From NCBI GenBank assembly GCA_965198915.1, contig CBDAQC010000002.1, forward strand, positions 1,364,001 to 1,428,000: a DNA stretch of 64,000 nucleotides. The letters are read 5' to 3'. Origin of the DNA: BOG-908 sp965198915. Its GTDB lineage: Bacteria > Pseudomonadota > Alphaproteobacteria > Acetobacterales > Acetobacteraceae. The position numbers and the translations under genes are program-made. Below, in pieces: positions 9,172 to 17,225 of the stretch. Below the pieces are notes generated by a model that saw nothing but the letters and a program-made list of their open reading frames with translations, made no database searches and was not told the DNA's origin. Position 1 is the stretch's first letter, and every line of letters begins with the position of its first letter.

Positions 9172-10362
9172 ATGATCCCTGCGCTCATGCCCACCTACGC
9201 GCGCGAGGATCTGGCCTTCGACCATGGCGAGGGCGCCTGGCTGGTGACTACGGACGGTCGCCGGTTCCTCGATTTCGGCGCGGGTATCGCCACCAGTTCG
9301 CTGGGCCACGCGCATCCGCATCTGGTGGCAGCAATTGCAACCCAGGCGGGTCGGATACTGCACGTCTCCAACCTGTACAGGGTGCCGGAAGCCGAACGCC
9401 TGGCGCAGCGCCTTGTGGACGCGACGTTTGCCGACAGCGTGTTCTTCTGCAACTCCGGCGCGGAGGCGAACGAAGGCGCGGTGAAGATGATGCGCCGTGC
9501 CATGGCCAAGACCGGCCGACCGGAGCGGACGCGGCTGATCTGCTTCAACGGCGCGTTCCACGGCCGGACGCTCGCCATGCTGTCCGCCACCGGCAACCCG
9601 AAATACCTCGACGGGTTCGGCACGCCAGTAGATGGTTTCGACCACGTTCCTTTCGGCAACATGAACGCCCTGCGTGACGCGATCACGCCGCATACCGCCG
9701 GCGTACTGGTGGAGCCGATACAGGGCGAAGGCGGTGTGCGGGTGGCGCCGCAGGGTTTCCTGGCCGATTTGCGCGCCGCCTGCGACGAATGGGGCCTGCT
9801 GCTGGCCTTCGACGAGGTGCAATGCGGCATGGGGCGCACCGGAAGGCTGTTCGCCTATCAGCTTGCCGGGGTGGAACCGGACGTGCTCACCGCCGCCAAG
9901 GGGATAGGCGGCGGCTTTCCGATGGGCGCCATCCTGGCGCGCGAGGGCGTAGCCAGGCACCTTACCCCCGGCAGCCACGGCACCACTTTCGGCGGCAACC
10001 CGATGGCGGCGGCCGCGGGCAATGCGGTGCTGGATGTGATACTGTCCCCTGGCTTCCTGGACGGCGTGGTTACGCATGGCGCGCGCCTGCAGGCGGGGCT
10101 GCACCGCCTTGCGGATACGTACCCGGACGTGTTTTCGGGGGTGCGCGGCGTGGGGTTGATGCTGGGGTTGGAATGCGCGGTGCCGAACACCACGGTGCAG
10201 AAAGCCTGCGTGGACGCCGGCCTGCTGAGCGTGGCAGCCGGCGAGAACGTGTTGCGCCTGGTGCCCCCGCTGGTGCTGACGGACGACGACGTGGCGCAGG
10301 GCCTGACGCGGCTGGCGCAGGCAGCTTCCGGGCTGCGTATGCATCTGGCTGCCGCGCAATGA
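9172..10362 (+). CDS. argD: Acetylornithine aminotransferase ArgD
   Basis: PLP-dependent transaminase of arginine biosynthesis (N-acetylglutamate semialdehyde to N-acetylornithine; many ArgD enzymes also serve lysine synthesis). It has 396 residues, the normal length. Visible class-III aminotransferase features are FCNSGAEANEGAVK, the substrate loop FHGRTLAMLS, the PLP aspartate in LAFDEVQCGMGRTG and the Schiff-base lysine in TAAKGIGGGFP, followed by HGTTFGGNPMA. Start ATG 9172 gives the usual N-terminus (MPTYAR at residue 6); the frame remains open upstream to 9061 without family similarity. argF follows on the same strand after about 160 nt containing a decayed repeat arm, so the two probably form an arginine operon. 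Confidence 0.96.
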   Translation: MIPALMPTYAREDLAFDHGEGAWLVTTDGRRFLDFGAGIATSSLGHAHPHLVAAIATQAGRILHVSNLYRVPEAERLAQRLVDATFADSVFFCNSGAEANEGAVKMMRRAMAKTGRPERTRLICFNGAFHGRTLAMLSATGNPKYLDGFGTPVDGFDHVPFGNMNALRDAITPHTAGVLVEPIQGEGGVRVAPQGFLADLRAACDEWGLLLAFDEVQCGMGRTGRLFAYQLAGVEPDVLTAAKGIGGGFPMGAILAREGVARHLTPGSHGTTFGGNPMAAAAGNAVLDVILSPGFLDGVVTHGARLQAGLHRLADTYPDVFSGVRGVGLMLGLECAVPNTTVQKACVDAGLLSVAAGENVLRLVPPLVLTDDDVAQGLTRLAQAASGLRMHLAAAQ

Positions 10363-10464
10363 CGGCGATCGCCAAGCGGCCGCCGGCCGGACACAGGCCG
10401 GCACACGCACGCGCGGCAAACCCGCGAAGGCGGGATGTTGCGCTGCCGGCGCAGGAAGCCAGGC

Positions 10465-10522
10465 GGGCGGAGGCGAAGCCGCTTTTCGCTTCATTTTTGC
10501 AAATATCCACGTCTTGCTTGCA
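10465..10522. repeat. Decayed solo repeat arm, copy 4 (argD-argF gap)
   Basis: GAAGCCGCTTTTCGCTTC, then ATTTTTGCAAAT, then GTCTTGCTTGCAG resembles a degenerate second arm. It lies immediately before the argF start. Confidence 0.5.
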
Positions 10523-10525
10523 GTG

Positions 10526-11419
10526 ATGACACGACATTTTCTGGAACTCGCCGAGTTCGACACTGGCGTGCTGCGCGCCATCCTGGACCAGGCCGTGGCC
10601 TTCAAGGCCGGCGCTGCGAGCCCGCCGGCGCTGGCGGGCAAGACGCTGGCGCTGCTGTTCGAACGCCCGAGCACGCGCACGCGCGTGAGCTTCGAAGTGG
10701 CTATGCGCCAGTTGGGCGGCCACTGCATCGTGCTGTCCGACAGGGACATGCAGCTGGGCCGGGGCGAGACGGTGGCGGACACCGCGCGCGTGCTCTCCCG
10801 CTACGTGGACGCGATCATGCTGCGCACCGACCGCGTCCGAAAGCTGGAGGAGTTGGCGGAACACGCGACGGTGCCGGTGATCAACGGGCTGACCGAAGCC
10901 AGCCACCCGTGCCAGTTGATGGCGGACATCATGACGTTCGAGGAACATCGCGGCCCGATCGCCGGACAGGTGATCGCCTGGTGCGGCGACGGCAACAACG
11001 TGGCACGCACCTGGATCCAGGCCGCCGTGCGTTTCGGCTTCACGCTGCGCCTGGCCTGCCCGCCATCCTGCACCATACCCGGCTACCTGCTGGATTGGGC
11101 CAGGCGCGAGGGCGGCGACGTGAGCGTCACCTCCGATCCGGCCCAGGCGGTGGAGGGGGCGCGCTGCGTGGTGACCGATTGCTGGGTGAGCATGGCCGAC
11201 GACCCGAAACGGGACTGCCGGCCGTTGGCCGCCTTCCAGGTGAACGCGGCGCTGATGGCGCGTGCCGCGGAGGATGCCGTGTTCATGCACTGCCTGCCGG
11301 CCCATCGTGGCGAGGAGGTGTCCGCAGAGGTGCTGGACGGGCCGCAATCGGTGGTGTTCGAGGAGGCAGGCAACCGGCTTTGGGCGCAGAAGGCGATACT
11401 GGCCTGGGCGCTGGGGTGA
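10526..11419 (+). CDS. argF: Ornithine carbamoyltransferase ArgF
   Basis: Transfers the carbamoyl group to ornithine to form citrulline, the sixth step of arginine synthesis. The 297-residue length is typical. The carbamoyl-phosphate loop FERPSTRTRVSFE, the HPCQLMAD motif and the ornithine-site motif FMHCLPAHRGEE are all present, so the enzyme should be active. Start ATG 10526 (MTRHFLEL) fits the family; a second in-frame ATG lies four codons upstream at 10514. argD lies upstream. A paired inverted-repeat element follows and separates it from the convergent CoA-transferase gene. Confidence 0.97.
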   Translation: MTRHFLELAEFDTGVLRAILDQAVAFKAGAASPPALAGKTLALLFERPSTRTRVSFEVAMRQLGGHCIVLSDRDMQLGRGETVADTARVLSRYVDAIMLRTDRVRKLEELAEHATVPVINGLTEASHPCQLMADIMTFEEHRGPIAGQVIAWCGDGNNVARTWIQAAVRFGFTLRLACPPSCTIPGYLLDWARREGGDVSVTSDPAQAVEGARCVVTDCWVSMADDPKRDCRPLAAFQVNAALMARAAEDAVFMHCLPAHRGEEVSAEVLDGPQSVVFEEAGNRLWAQKAILAWALG

Positions 11420-11440
11420 CGGGGTGTGGCATGGAAGGTC

Positions 11441-11598
11441 AGTAAGCAAGGTCTTCTTTTTCGAGAAAAAGAAGCAAAAAGCTTTTGATCCGCTGTCGCG
11501 CCGTGTTGGGGCGTGCGTGGCGTGCGCGTCCAGTTTCCGCGACAGCGGCAAAAAGCTTTCTGCTTCTTTTTCTCGAAGAAGGCCTTTCTTTCCCGCCC
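11441..11598. repeat. Paired inverted-repeat element, copy 5 (argF/CoA-transferase convergent gap)
   Basis: Arm 1 at about 11441-11500 (AAGCAAGGTCTTCTTTTTCG, AGAAAAAGAAGCAAAAAGC, then CGCTGTCGCG). Arm 2 at about 11536-11593 is its mirror (CGCGACAGCGG, AAAAAGCTTTCTGCTTC, TTTTTCTCGAAGAAGGCC). The symmetry extends past the A/T core into the GC blocks. The centre is only about 35 nt, so this is the best candidate for a long RNA hairpin or a bidirectional terminator. Confidence 0.85.
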
Positions 11599-12759
11599 TC
11601 AAGTAGGCCCAAACTCCGCCAGCAGCCGCGCGCGGTCGCCATCTAGGGCAGGCGCCGGCGTGCGCTTGCCGTCGTCGTTTGCGGCGTGCGGCCACACTTT
11701 CACCGGGTTGCCGATCATACGCATGCCGCCGGCCTGCACCACCATGTGGCGCGGCGCCACCTGGGGGTGATCAAGCGCGTCGGCTATCGTGTTGATCGGG
11801 CCGGCCGGCACGCCGGCGGATTCCAGCACGCGCAGCCAATGTTCGGCGGTGTGGCCGGCCAGCACGCCTTCGATCAGGGCGGCCAATTCGCCGGCCAGGG
11901 CGCGCCGGGTCTCGTTGGTGGCGAAGCGCGGGTCCTGCGCCCATTCCGGCTGGCCCAGCGCCGCGCACAGCTTGCGGAACAGCCCGTCATTGCCGGCGGC
12001 GATGATGATCGGGCGGTCCTTTGCCTGGAAGATGGCGAAGGGCGTGATGGTGGCGTGCCGGCCGCCCATCGGGCCCGGCACGATGCCGGTGGCCAGATAG
12101 CGCATCGCCGAGTTCTCCATGAGCGAGAGCTGGCAGTCCAGCATGGACACGTCCACCTTGGTGGCCTCGCCGGTGCGTTCCCGGTGATACAGCGCCGCGT
12201 TGATGCCGAGGGCCGTGTAGATGCCGGCCCCCAGGTCACCGATGGAGACGCCGATGCGGGCCGGCGGGGCACCGGGATGGCCGGTGACGGACATGATTCC
12301 GCCCAGCCCCTGCACAATCATGTCGTAAGCGGGTTTTCCCGAGTCCGGCCCGGTGTGCCCGAAGCCGGAGGCGGCGGCGTAGATCAGGCGGGGATGCCGC
12401 GCGTGCAGCGTCTCCCAACCCAGCCCCAGCTTCTCCATTGTGCCGGGGCGGAAATTCTCCAGGATCACGTCCGCGCGCGATGCCAGGCGGTCGAACACGG
12501 CGCGGTCCGCCGCGTCCTTCAGGTCCAGCGCGATCGATTCCTTGCCGCGGTTTACCGCCGCGAAATACAGCGACTCGCCGTCCTTGAACGGGCCGTAGGC
12601 GCGCGAGTCGTCACCCTGGGGCGGTTCCACCTTGATGATCCTGGCGCCCAGCTCGTGCAGCAGCAGCGTGCAGTACGGGCCGGCCAGGATGCGCGAGAGA
12701 TCGAGGATGACCACACCCGACAGCGGGCCTGCGCGCAGGCGGGGGTTCGTGTCGGACAT
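11599..12759 (-). CDS. CaiB/BaiF (family III) CoA-transferase
   Basis: Family III CoA-transferase, 386 residues, moving CoA between carboxylic acids. Typical features are the N-terminal DLSRILAGPYCTLLL, the CoA-binding KVEPPQGDDSRAYGP, the VILENFRPGTMEKLGL segment and the catalytic aspartate expected in PAYDMIVQGLGG. The start at ATG 12759 has a good ribosome site (AGGGAGAA); an in-frame extension to 12798 lacks one. It is divergent from malonyl-CoA decarboxylase with about 145 nt between the starts, so a shared function on malonate or another short dicarboxylate is plausible but not shown. The substrate cannot be read from the sequence. Confidence 0.9.
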   Translation of the reverse strand: MSDTNPRLRAGPLSGVVILDLSRILAGPYCTLLLHELGARIIKVEPPQGDDSRAYGPFKDGESLYFAAVNRGKESIALDLKDAADRAVFDRLASRADVILENFRPGTMEKLGLGWETLHARHPRLIYAAASGFGHTGPDSGKPAYDMIVQGLGGIMSVTGHPGAPPARIGVSIGDLGAGIYTALGINAALYHRERTGEATKVDVSMLDCQLSLMENSAMRYLATGIVPGPMGGRHATITPFAIFQAKDRPIIIAAGNDGLFRKLCAALGQPEWAQDPRFATNETRRALAGELAALIEGVLAGHTAEHWLRVLESAGVPAGPINTIADALDHPQVAPRHMVVQAGGMRMIGNPVKVWPHAANDDGKRTPAPALDGDRARLLAEFGPT

Positions 12760-12814
12760 GTGTGTTCTCCCTGGTTCGCGCCGCCGGCCGTCGGTCATCT
12801 AGGCCTGGCAGGGT

Positions 12815-12866
12815 GCAAAAGTTCTGGCCCCTTTTTTCATCCGGGACTGCTTGCCTTTGCTTCCTC
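12815..12866. repeat. Decayed solo repeat arm, copy 6 (upstream of malonyl-CoA decarboxylase)
   Basis: TGCAAAAGTTCTGGCCCC, TTTTTTCATC and GACTGCTTGCCTTTGCTTCC match the order of a second arm with several changes. It lies in the divergent promoter region. Confidence 0.55.
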
Positions 12867-12904
12867 ATGCGTTATCGCAGCACGACAACGCGCGGAGGCA
12901 GCAT

Positions 12905-14269
12905 ATGGCACAACCCGCACAGCAACGTTCCTGGCTGGACAGGCTGTGGGCCAGCGCATTCGCGCGGGTTCCGGCCGGCGAGGCGTCCGGCCCTGCCCGT
13001 GCGCAGGCGCTGGCCACCGCCCTGCTGTCCGAGCGCGGCGAGGCATCGGGGGCCGCGCTGTCCCGCGAGCTGACCGCGTGTCTGCGCGCGCTGACGCCGG
13101 AGGAGCGCCTGACCGTCCTGCGCAGCACCAGCACGGGGTTTGCGCCGGACGAGGCGAAGCTGCGCGCGGCGGCGGCAGCCTATCTGGAGCACCCGGCGCC
13201 GGAGACGGCGGCGCGCCTGCACGAGGCGGCCGAGCCGCCGCGCCAGGAGCTGCTGCGGCGGATGAACATGGCGCAAGGCGGCACCGCCATGCTGGTGGCG
13301 CTGCGGGCGGAGTTGCAGGCGCATCTGAAGTCCGACCCGACGCTGGGGGCGCTGGACCTGGACCTGCTGCACCTGTTCTCCTCCTGGTTCAATCGTGGGT
13401 TCCTGGAACTGCGCCGGATCGACTGGCAGACGCCGGCCGCCACGCTGGAGAAGCTGATCACCTACGAGGCGGTGCACGAGATAGAGGGCTGGCAGGATCT
13501 GCGCCGCCGGCTGCTGCCGGACCGCCGCTGCTTCGCCTTCTTCCACCAGGCGCTGCCGGGCGAGCCGCTGATCTTCGTGGAAGTGGCGCTGACGGTGGGC
13601 TTGGCGGACGCTGTGCAGCCGCTGCTGGCGCAGCCGAAGGACCAGGCCGCCTGCACGGCGCAGAACGCCAATTCGGCGATTTTCTATTCCATCTCCAATT
13701 GTCAGGAGGGGCTGCGCGGCGTCAGTTTCGGCAATTTCCTGATCAAGCAGGTGGTTGAGGAGCTGAAGGCCGAGCTGCCGCAGCTCAAGCACTTCGCCAC
13801 GCTCTCCCCGGTGCCGGGCTTTGCCGCGTGGCTGGCGGCGCAGCTGCAGGGCGAGCACCCGCCCTTCACGCAGGAGGAGATCGGCCAGGAGCACGCGACG
13901 CCGTTGCCGGACGCGTTCGCCCAGGCGACCGAGGGGCATTGGTGGGAGGATACCGAGCGGACAAAGCTGCTGCGCCCTGCCCTGCTGCGCGCGGCGGCTT
14001 CCTACCTGACGCGCAACGCCCAGGGCACCCGGATAGACCCGGTGGCGCGGTTCCATCTGGGCAACGGCGCCCGGCTCGAGCGGATCGACTGGCTGGCCAA
14101 CCTCTCGCCGCGCGGCCTGCGCGAGTCGCACGGGATCATGGTGAACTACCTGTACGATCCGGGCAGCATAGAGGCCAACCACGAGGCGTTCGTGAACACC
14201 GGGCATGTGGCGCGGTCTTCCAGCGTGGACGCCCTGATGGCGCAGCGGAAGAGCCGGCAGGCCGCGTGA
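12905..14269 (+). CDS. Malonyl-CoA decarboxylase
   Basis: Converts malonyl-CoA to acetyl-CoA and CO2. The 454 residues contain an N-terminal helical domain and a C-terminal acyltransferase-fold domain. Family motifs visible are IFVEVALT, NSAIFYSISNCQEGL, the serine motif HFATLSPVPGF and the histidine-bearing FHLGNGA, followed by LYDPGSIEANHEAF. The start at ATG 12905 is fixed by GGAGG six bases upstream. It is divergent from a CoA-transferase that could supply malonyl-CoA, and the next functional gene on the same strand is an MFS carrier about 3 kb on, beyond a low-GC island. A malonate-use group is an inference. Confidence 0.94.
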   Translation: MAQPAQQRSWLDRLWASAFARVPAGEASGPARAQALATALLSERGEASGAALSRELTACLRALTPEERLTVLRSTSTGFAPDEAKLRAAAAAYLEHPAPETAARLHEAAEPPRQELLRRMNMAQGGTAMLVALRAELQAHLKSDPTLGALDLDLLHLFSSWFNRGFLELRRIDWQTPAATLEKLITYEAVHEIEGWQDLRRRLLPDRRCFAFFHQALPGEPLIFVEVALTVGLADAVQPLLAQPKDQAACTAQNANSAIFYSISNCQEGLRGVSFGNFLIKQVVEELKAELPQLKHFATLSPVPGFAAWLAAQLQGEHPPFTQEEIGQEHATPLPDAFAQATEGHWWEDTERTKLLRPALLRAAASYLTRNAQGTRIDPVARFHLGNGARLERIDWLANLSPRGLRESHGIMVNYLYDPGSIEANHEAFVNTGHVARSSSVDALMAQRKSRQAA

Positions 14270-14273
14270 GGCG

Positions 14274-14882
14274 TCAGTGCGGCGGGATGGGCGGCCGGTT
14301 GATGTGTGACGGTTCCGGCTGCAAGGTGGCGAGGGGCGCCCCGGGGGCGGGCGCGGGAGCTTGGGTGGCCAGGTCGGCTGCCAGCTTTTCGTAGTCGAGT
14401 TCGAGGCGGAGGTCGTCGCACAGCGGGGCCAGGAGGTCCGGCAGCGACGTGGTGCCGTCCGGGTCCATGGCGAGTTCGGCGGCCAGCATCCTGTCCGCGT
14501 CCCGGTGGATTTCGGCGCGCGCGAAGCGGCCAACCGTGGCCTGGCGTATGGCGCGGCGTATCCTGGCGCGCCGCGGGTCCGCCCCGGTGGGGCGGGACGA
14601 TGCGGCGGCGTGGCCGGCGACGATGCGCGCTTCCAGCCTGATGGCGGCGCGTACGGCGTTGGACAGGTGGGTGAAGAGGCTGGCGGGGTGCGGGGCGTGT
14701 GGTGGGCGGGCGGATGGGTCGCCGGCCTGCTCGGGGCCCGGCGGATGCCGGGAGAAGGCCATTGCTGCGCGTGCGGCAGCGGCTTCGGCGAGCATCATGG
14801 CGAGTTCGGCCAGGCGCTGGCACTGGCCGAGGTGGCGGGCGGTGCGTTCGGCGGCGGTTTCGGGGATGGTGGTGGTGGACAC
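14274..14882 (-). CDS. Hypothetical protein
   Basis: A 202-residue soluble protein that was not recognised. Composition is Ala/Arg/Pro-rich, with helical N-terminal two-thirds (RHLGQCQRLAELAMMLAEAA) and a proline-rich tail ending PPIPPH. It begins with GTG at 14882 and stops four bases after the convergent malonyl-CoA decarboxylase. Codon use resembles the surrounding core genes, unlike the low-GC DNA just upstream of it, so it is probably native and marks the left border of that island. Function unknown. Confidence 0.6.
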   Translation of the reverse strand: MSTTTIPETAAERTARHLGQCQRLAELAMMLAEAAAARAAMAFSRHPPGPEQAGDPSARPPHAPHPASLFTHLSNAVRAAIRLEARIVAGHAAASSRPTGADPRRARIRRAIRQATVGRFARAEIHRDADRMLAAELAMDPDGTTSLPDLLAPLCDDLRLELDYEKLAADLATQAPAPAPGAPLATLQPEPSHINRPPIPPH

Positions 14883-15242
14883 GGGCGCGGCGCCTGGGGT
14901 GGTTGTTGGGGAACATAGTAGGAACGCAGGGTGGAGCTGGGCAAGTTGTTTTCTTTTTGGGGGCGTATTTTAAGACATGAAGTATCGACCAGCCGAGTGC
15001 GATGAAAGTCGTACGGTCTTTGGGTGCAAGGCTGCCTGAGCGACATGGCAACTTACAACTTCGAACTGCATACTGTCCATACCATAGCATGACTTTGCCA
15101 ATCTCGCTCAATTGCACGTGTCGAGAGTGCAACCGGGAGATTAGTTACAGAATTCGCGGGTATTCTAATCTACTGGATGCTGTTTTGCCATCAAGCGCGT
15201 CTAATACAGGAACTACGTGTGCATGGAGTCGTAAAAGATACT
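14883..15242. other. Gene-free left part of low-GC island
   Basis: Composition falls from the GC-rich average to roughly half GC shortly after 14920. Only short open frames occur, none with recognisable protein features. The strand of the neighbours suggests it holds the promoter of the hypothetical gene ending at 14274 and the 3' flank of the gene ending at 15243. No tRNA, attachment site or direct repeat was seen. Confidence 0.5.
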
Positions 15243-16190
15243 TTAAGTTGTCATTACAGCGTTACCGGTAAATGTCCAGCCAGACAGCGGCGCAGCGTTG
15301 ACATGTACGCCAATCCCTTGGTTCTGGAATGCAAGTCCCGGCTGGACCGAAAAGAGGGATCCCGTGCCGCCATAACCGTATGAGTCGCTACCGCCCGCGT
15401 TGAGCGATTGATTGCTGTAAACACCTGCATTCGGTCCAGTGTTTAAGCCTATATCAATCTCGCCGAGATTGACATTAGCAGGATTTGGGTTAACGTTTTG
15501 AAGATAGCTAAGAGAAGCATTGTCAAACTCTGTGACATCAGGAACCCAGCCGCCGTTCGATTGCGCGGCAAGCTGGTTCTGCATACCGACCTGCGAGCTC
15601 ATCTGATCCATATACATGTTTGCACAGGCGTTAATATTATCTAAGCCTCGCATTACACCGAATGCCGCACCTGCGTAAGCGACGATGCTTCCGGTATATA
15701 CTCCAATTGCAACCTGACCGGCGATCCCGACACATCCGAGGATTGCCGTTGCTCCGCTCGCGTCAGGTGACATTGCCGCAGAGAAAGATTGATGCCCTGC
15801 GTCGTCAATATTAATACCATGAGCAGCGTTAAACGCCGCGGCTTCCTTTGCTGACATCACAAGCTGTCCGCTAGAGTTCAGTGTGAAGTTTCCTGACTTC
15901 AGCATGGAAGCGACACTGGGGTTTTTGGGCTGAGTGACAGGGTGACTACCTAGCCACGTGGCAGTAGCTTCCTGTCCTTGTATGACCCACACGTTTGTAA
16001 AACAGAAATTTTCGCCTGATGGATCAGTTAGCTGGGGTGTAGGGGATGGTGCGATTCGGCCAAACGTCCCATAATCAACCCAGACGGATCTATTACGGCG
16101 GAACCAGATAGATCTGAAGTTGTGTCCGTTGCAGATAGAGGGGCGTAGTCGCTCAAACTGTGGAGTTGTACGTTCATGTTGCTGTTCCAT
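15243..16190 (-). CDS. Unrecognised protein in low-GC island, Gly/Asn/Ser-rich C-terminus
   Basis: A 315-residue protein without recognised family. The N-terminal region (about 1-100) is basic and aromatic. A hydrophobic stretch follows (GATAILGCVGIAGQVAIGVY through about 190) that could form one or two membrane segments. The last 100 residues are rich in Gly, Asn, Ser and Tyr (SYGYGGTGSLF). Base composition is far lower in GC than the neighbours, pointing to recent acquisition. ATG 16190 is the start used; a GTG at 16223 is an alternative, and neither has a strong ribosome site. It follows a 57-residue membrane protein gene by about 47 nt on the same strand, an arrangement seen for toxin/immunity or phage-type pairs, but no toxin motif was identified. 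Confidence 0.5.
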   Translation of the reverse strand: MEQQHERTTPQFERLRPSICNGHNFRSIWFRRNRSVWVDYGTFGRIAPSPTPQLTDPSGENFCFTNVWVIQGQEATATWLGSHPVTQPKNPSVASMLKSGNFTLNSSGQLVMSAKEAAAFNAAHGINIDDAGHQSFSAAMSPDASGATAILGCVGIAGQVAIGVYTGSIVAYAGAAFGVMRGLDNINACANMYMDQMSSQVGMQNQLAAQSNGGWVPDVTEFDNASLSYLQNVNPNPANVNLGEIDIGLNTGPNAGVYSNQSLNAGGSDSYGYGGTGSLFSVQPGLAFQNQGIGVHVNAAPLSGWTFTGNAVMTT

Positions 16191-16237
16191 TCTAGTCACG
16201 GTTACGCGGTGTTGCCGGTTCACTTGGAGAAGATCTC

Positions 16238-16411
16238 TCAGCGGCCCTTAACCTTATAGAACCGCCATACCGCGAACGAGGTTGCTGCAATAGTTACAAT
16301 TATCAAAAGATAGTCTACAGGCCGCCCGTTAGAGATGTGGCCGCCCACTTGCGATAAGATTATGCAAAAGATGATTAGAGCGGCGAGGACACCCAAGGGC
16401 CGTATACGCAT
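16238..16411 (-). CDS. Small two-pass membrane protein in low-GC island
   Basis: A 57-residue protein with two hydrophobic segments (about 5-22 and 36-52) joined by a short polar loop (GGHISNGRPVD) and a basic end (FYKVKGR). The ATG at 16411 is preferred over the GTG at 16426 because GGAAGGTGGAG lies about nine bases upstream. It directly precedes the 315-residue island gene and shares its base composition. An immunity-like or holin-like role would fit the size, but nothing in the sequence proves it. Confidence 0.5.
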   Translation of the reverse strand: MRIRPLGVLAALIIFCIILSQVGGHISNGRPVDYLLIIVTIAATSFAVWRFYKVKGR

Positions 16412-16516
16412 TGGCGGTTGCTCCACCTTCCGTAGCCGGGCGCGAGCCTACACTCGCCAAAGCACTCTACAACCCCGGCAAGTTACTGCTGTGTCTGAGT
16501 TGCAACGTTCACTGTT

Positions 16517-16732
16517 TCAACCGCGCCCGGTGTTGCCGGATTGCAAGCGCCGGCCCGCCCAGGCTGCCGCCGGGTGGAAGGTCCGTGAAAAGACGCCAAT
16601 TGGCTGGACGCGTAGGTCTCGAGCATGAATGACGTCCTTTGACATGCATAACTGAATGGCTTGGGTGAGGTCCGCTGGACCGATACCCTCCCCGTAACTG
16701 AGTGTTCCAGGAAGAAAAATTCGGAAATCCAT
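16517..16732 (-). pseudogene. Possible truncated coding remnant in low-GC island
   Basis: A 71-residue frame whose first 50 residues look protein-like (GPADLTQAIQLCMSKDVIHA). The last 20 turn Arg/Gly/Ala-rich, as expected when a frame runs into unrelated DNA. The ribosome site is weak. It could be the 5' remnant of a gene broken at the island edge, or a genuine small gene upstream of the membrane-protein gene. Confidence 0.25.
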
Positions 16733-16739
16733 TCCAAAA

Positions 16740-17113
16740 AGGGTTCAGTAGCCCAGAACTTCCGCGATATATGACAAAACTAATCTCAAGTTCGCCAATC
16801 GGAAGGTGGCTTTGTCAACACTTGTGGCCAGACGCTCTAGGGGCTTGAGTGATTAAGACGCGAAGATGCGGGCAGTGGTATCGCGAGACGACCATCGGCG
16901 CGGAAGTCACCGGCGCGAGGGGGCGTGGCCTGCTCGGCCCAGGAGTAAGCCTTGCCGGTTGAGTGAGATTGCCTGCGGCTCTGGCTCCTAGGTGATCCGC
17001 TTTGGTCCGTTGCCGCTAATCTCAGACGAGCTTTCTCGTCTCCCCTGACCTTCTCGTGGACTCGTTCGCCTCGGCAACACGCGCGCTCAAAACTTGGCGC
17101 CGCGTTGGCCAAA
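16740..17113. other. Gene-free right part of low-GC island
   Basis: No coding frame here has protein-like composition. GC content rises back to the chromosomal level between about 16850 and 17050. The segment ends at the CGCGCGACAGCGG block that begins repeat copy 7. Confidence 0.5.
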
Positions 17114-17180
17114 GCGCGCGACAGCGGAGTCAAAAGTTTTTTGCTTCTTTTTTTCAAAAAAGAAGGCCTTTCTTCTTGCC
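17114..17180. repeat. Solo repeat arm, copy 7 (upstream of MFS carrier)
   Basis: A near-consensus second arm: CGCGACAGCGG, CAAAAGTTTTTTGCTTC, TTTTTTTCAAAAAAGAAGG, CCTTTCTTCTTGCC. The core CTTCTTTTTTTCAAAAAAGAAG is itself close to palindromic. It ends 46 nt before the proposed start of the MFS gene. Confidence 0.85.
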
Positions 17181-17225
17181 GACCGCGGCTCAAAAGTGCG
17201 GACCCGGAAGAAGGATCCTCCCCGC

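Noticed and set aside
9028..10782. Long - strand frame through argD continuing the small membrane-protein gene upstream
   Set aside because: Only the part 8716-9027 has protein-like composition and its own start; the rest is antisense to argD.
14361..14980. Overlapping + strand frames opposite the 202-residue hypothetical gene
   Set aside because: Gly/Arg/Ala-rich shadow translation; the - strand frame has a clean GTG start and balanced composition.
15002..15271. 89-codon + strand frame in the low-GC island
   Set aside because: No ribosome site, overlaps the end of the 315-residue gene, and the composition is not convincing.
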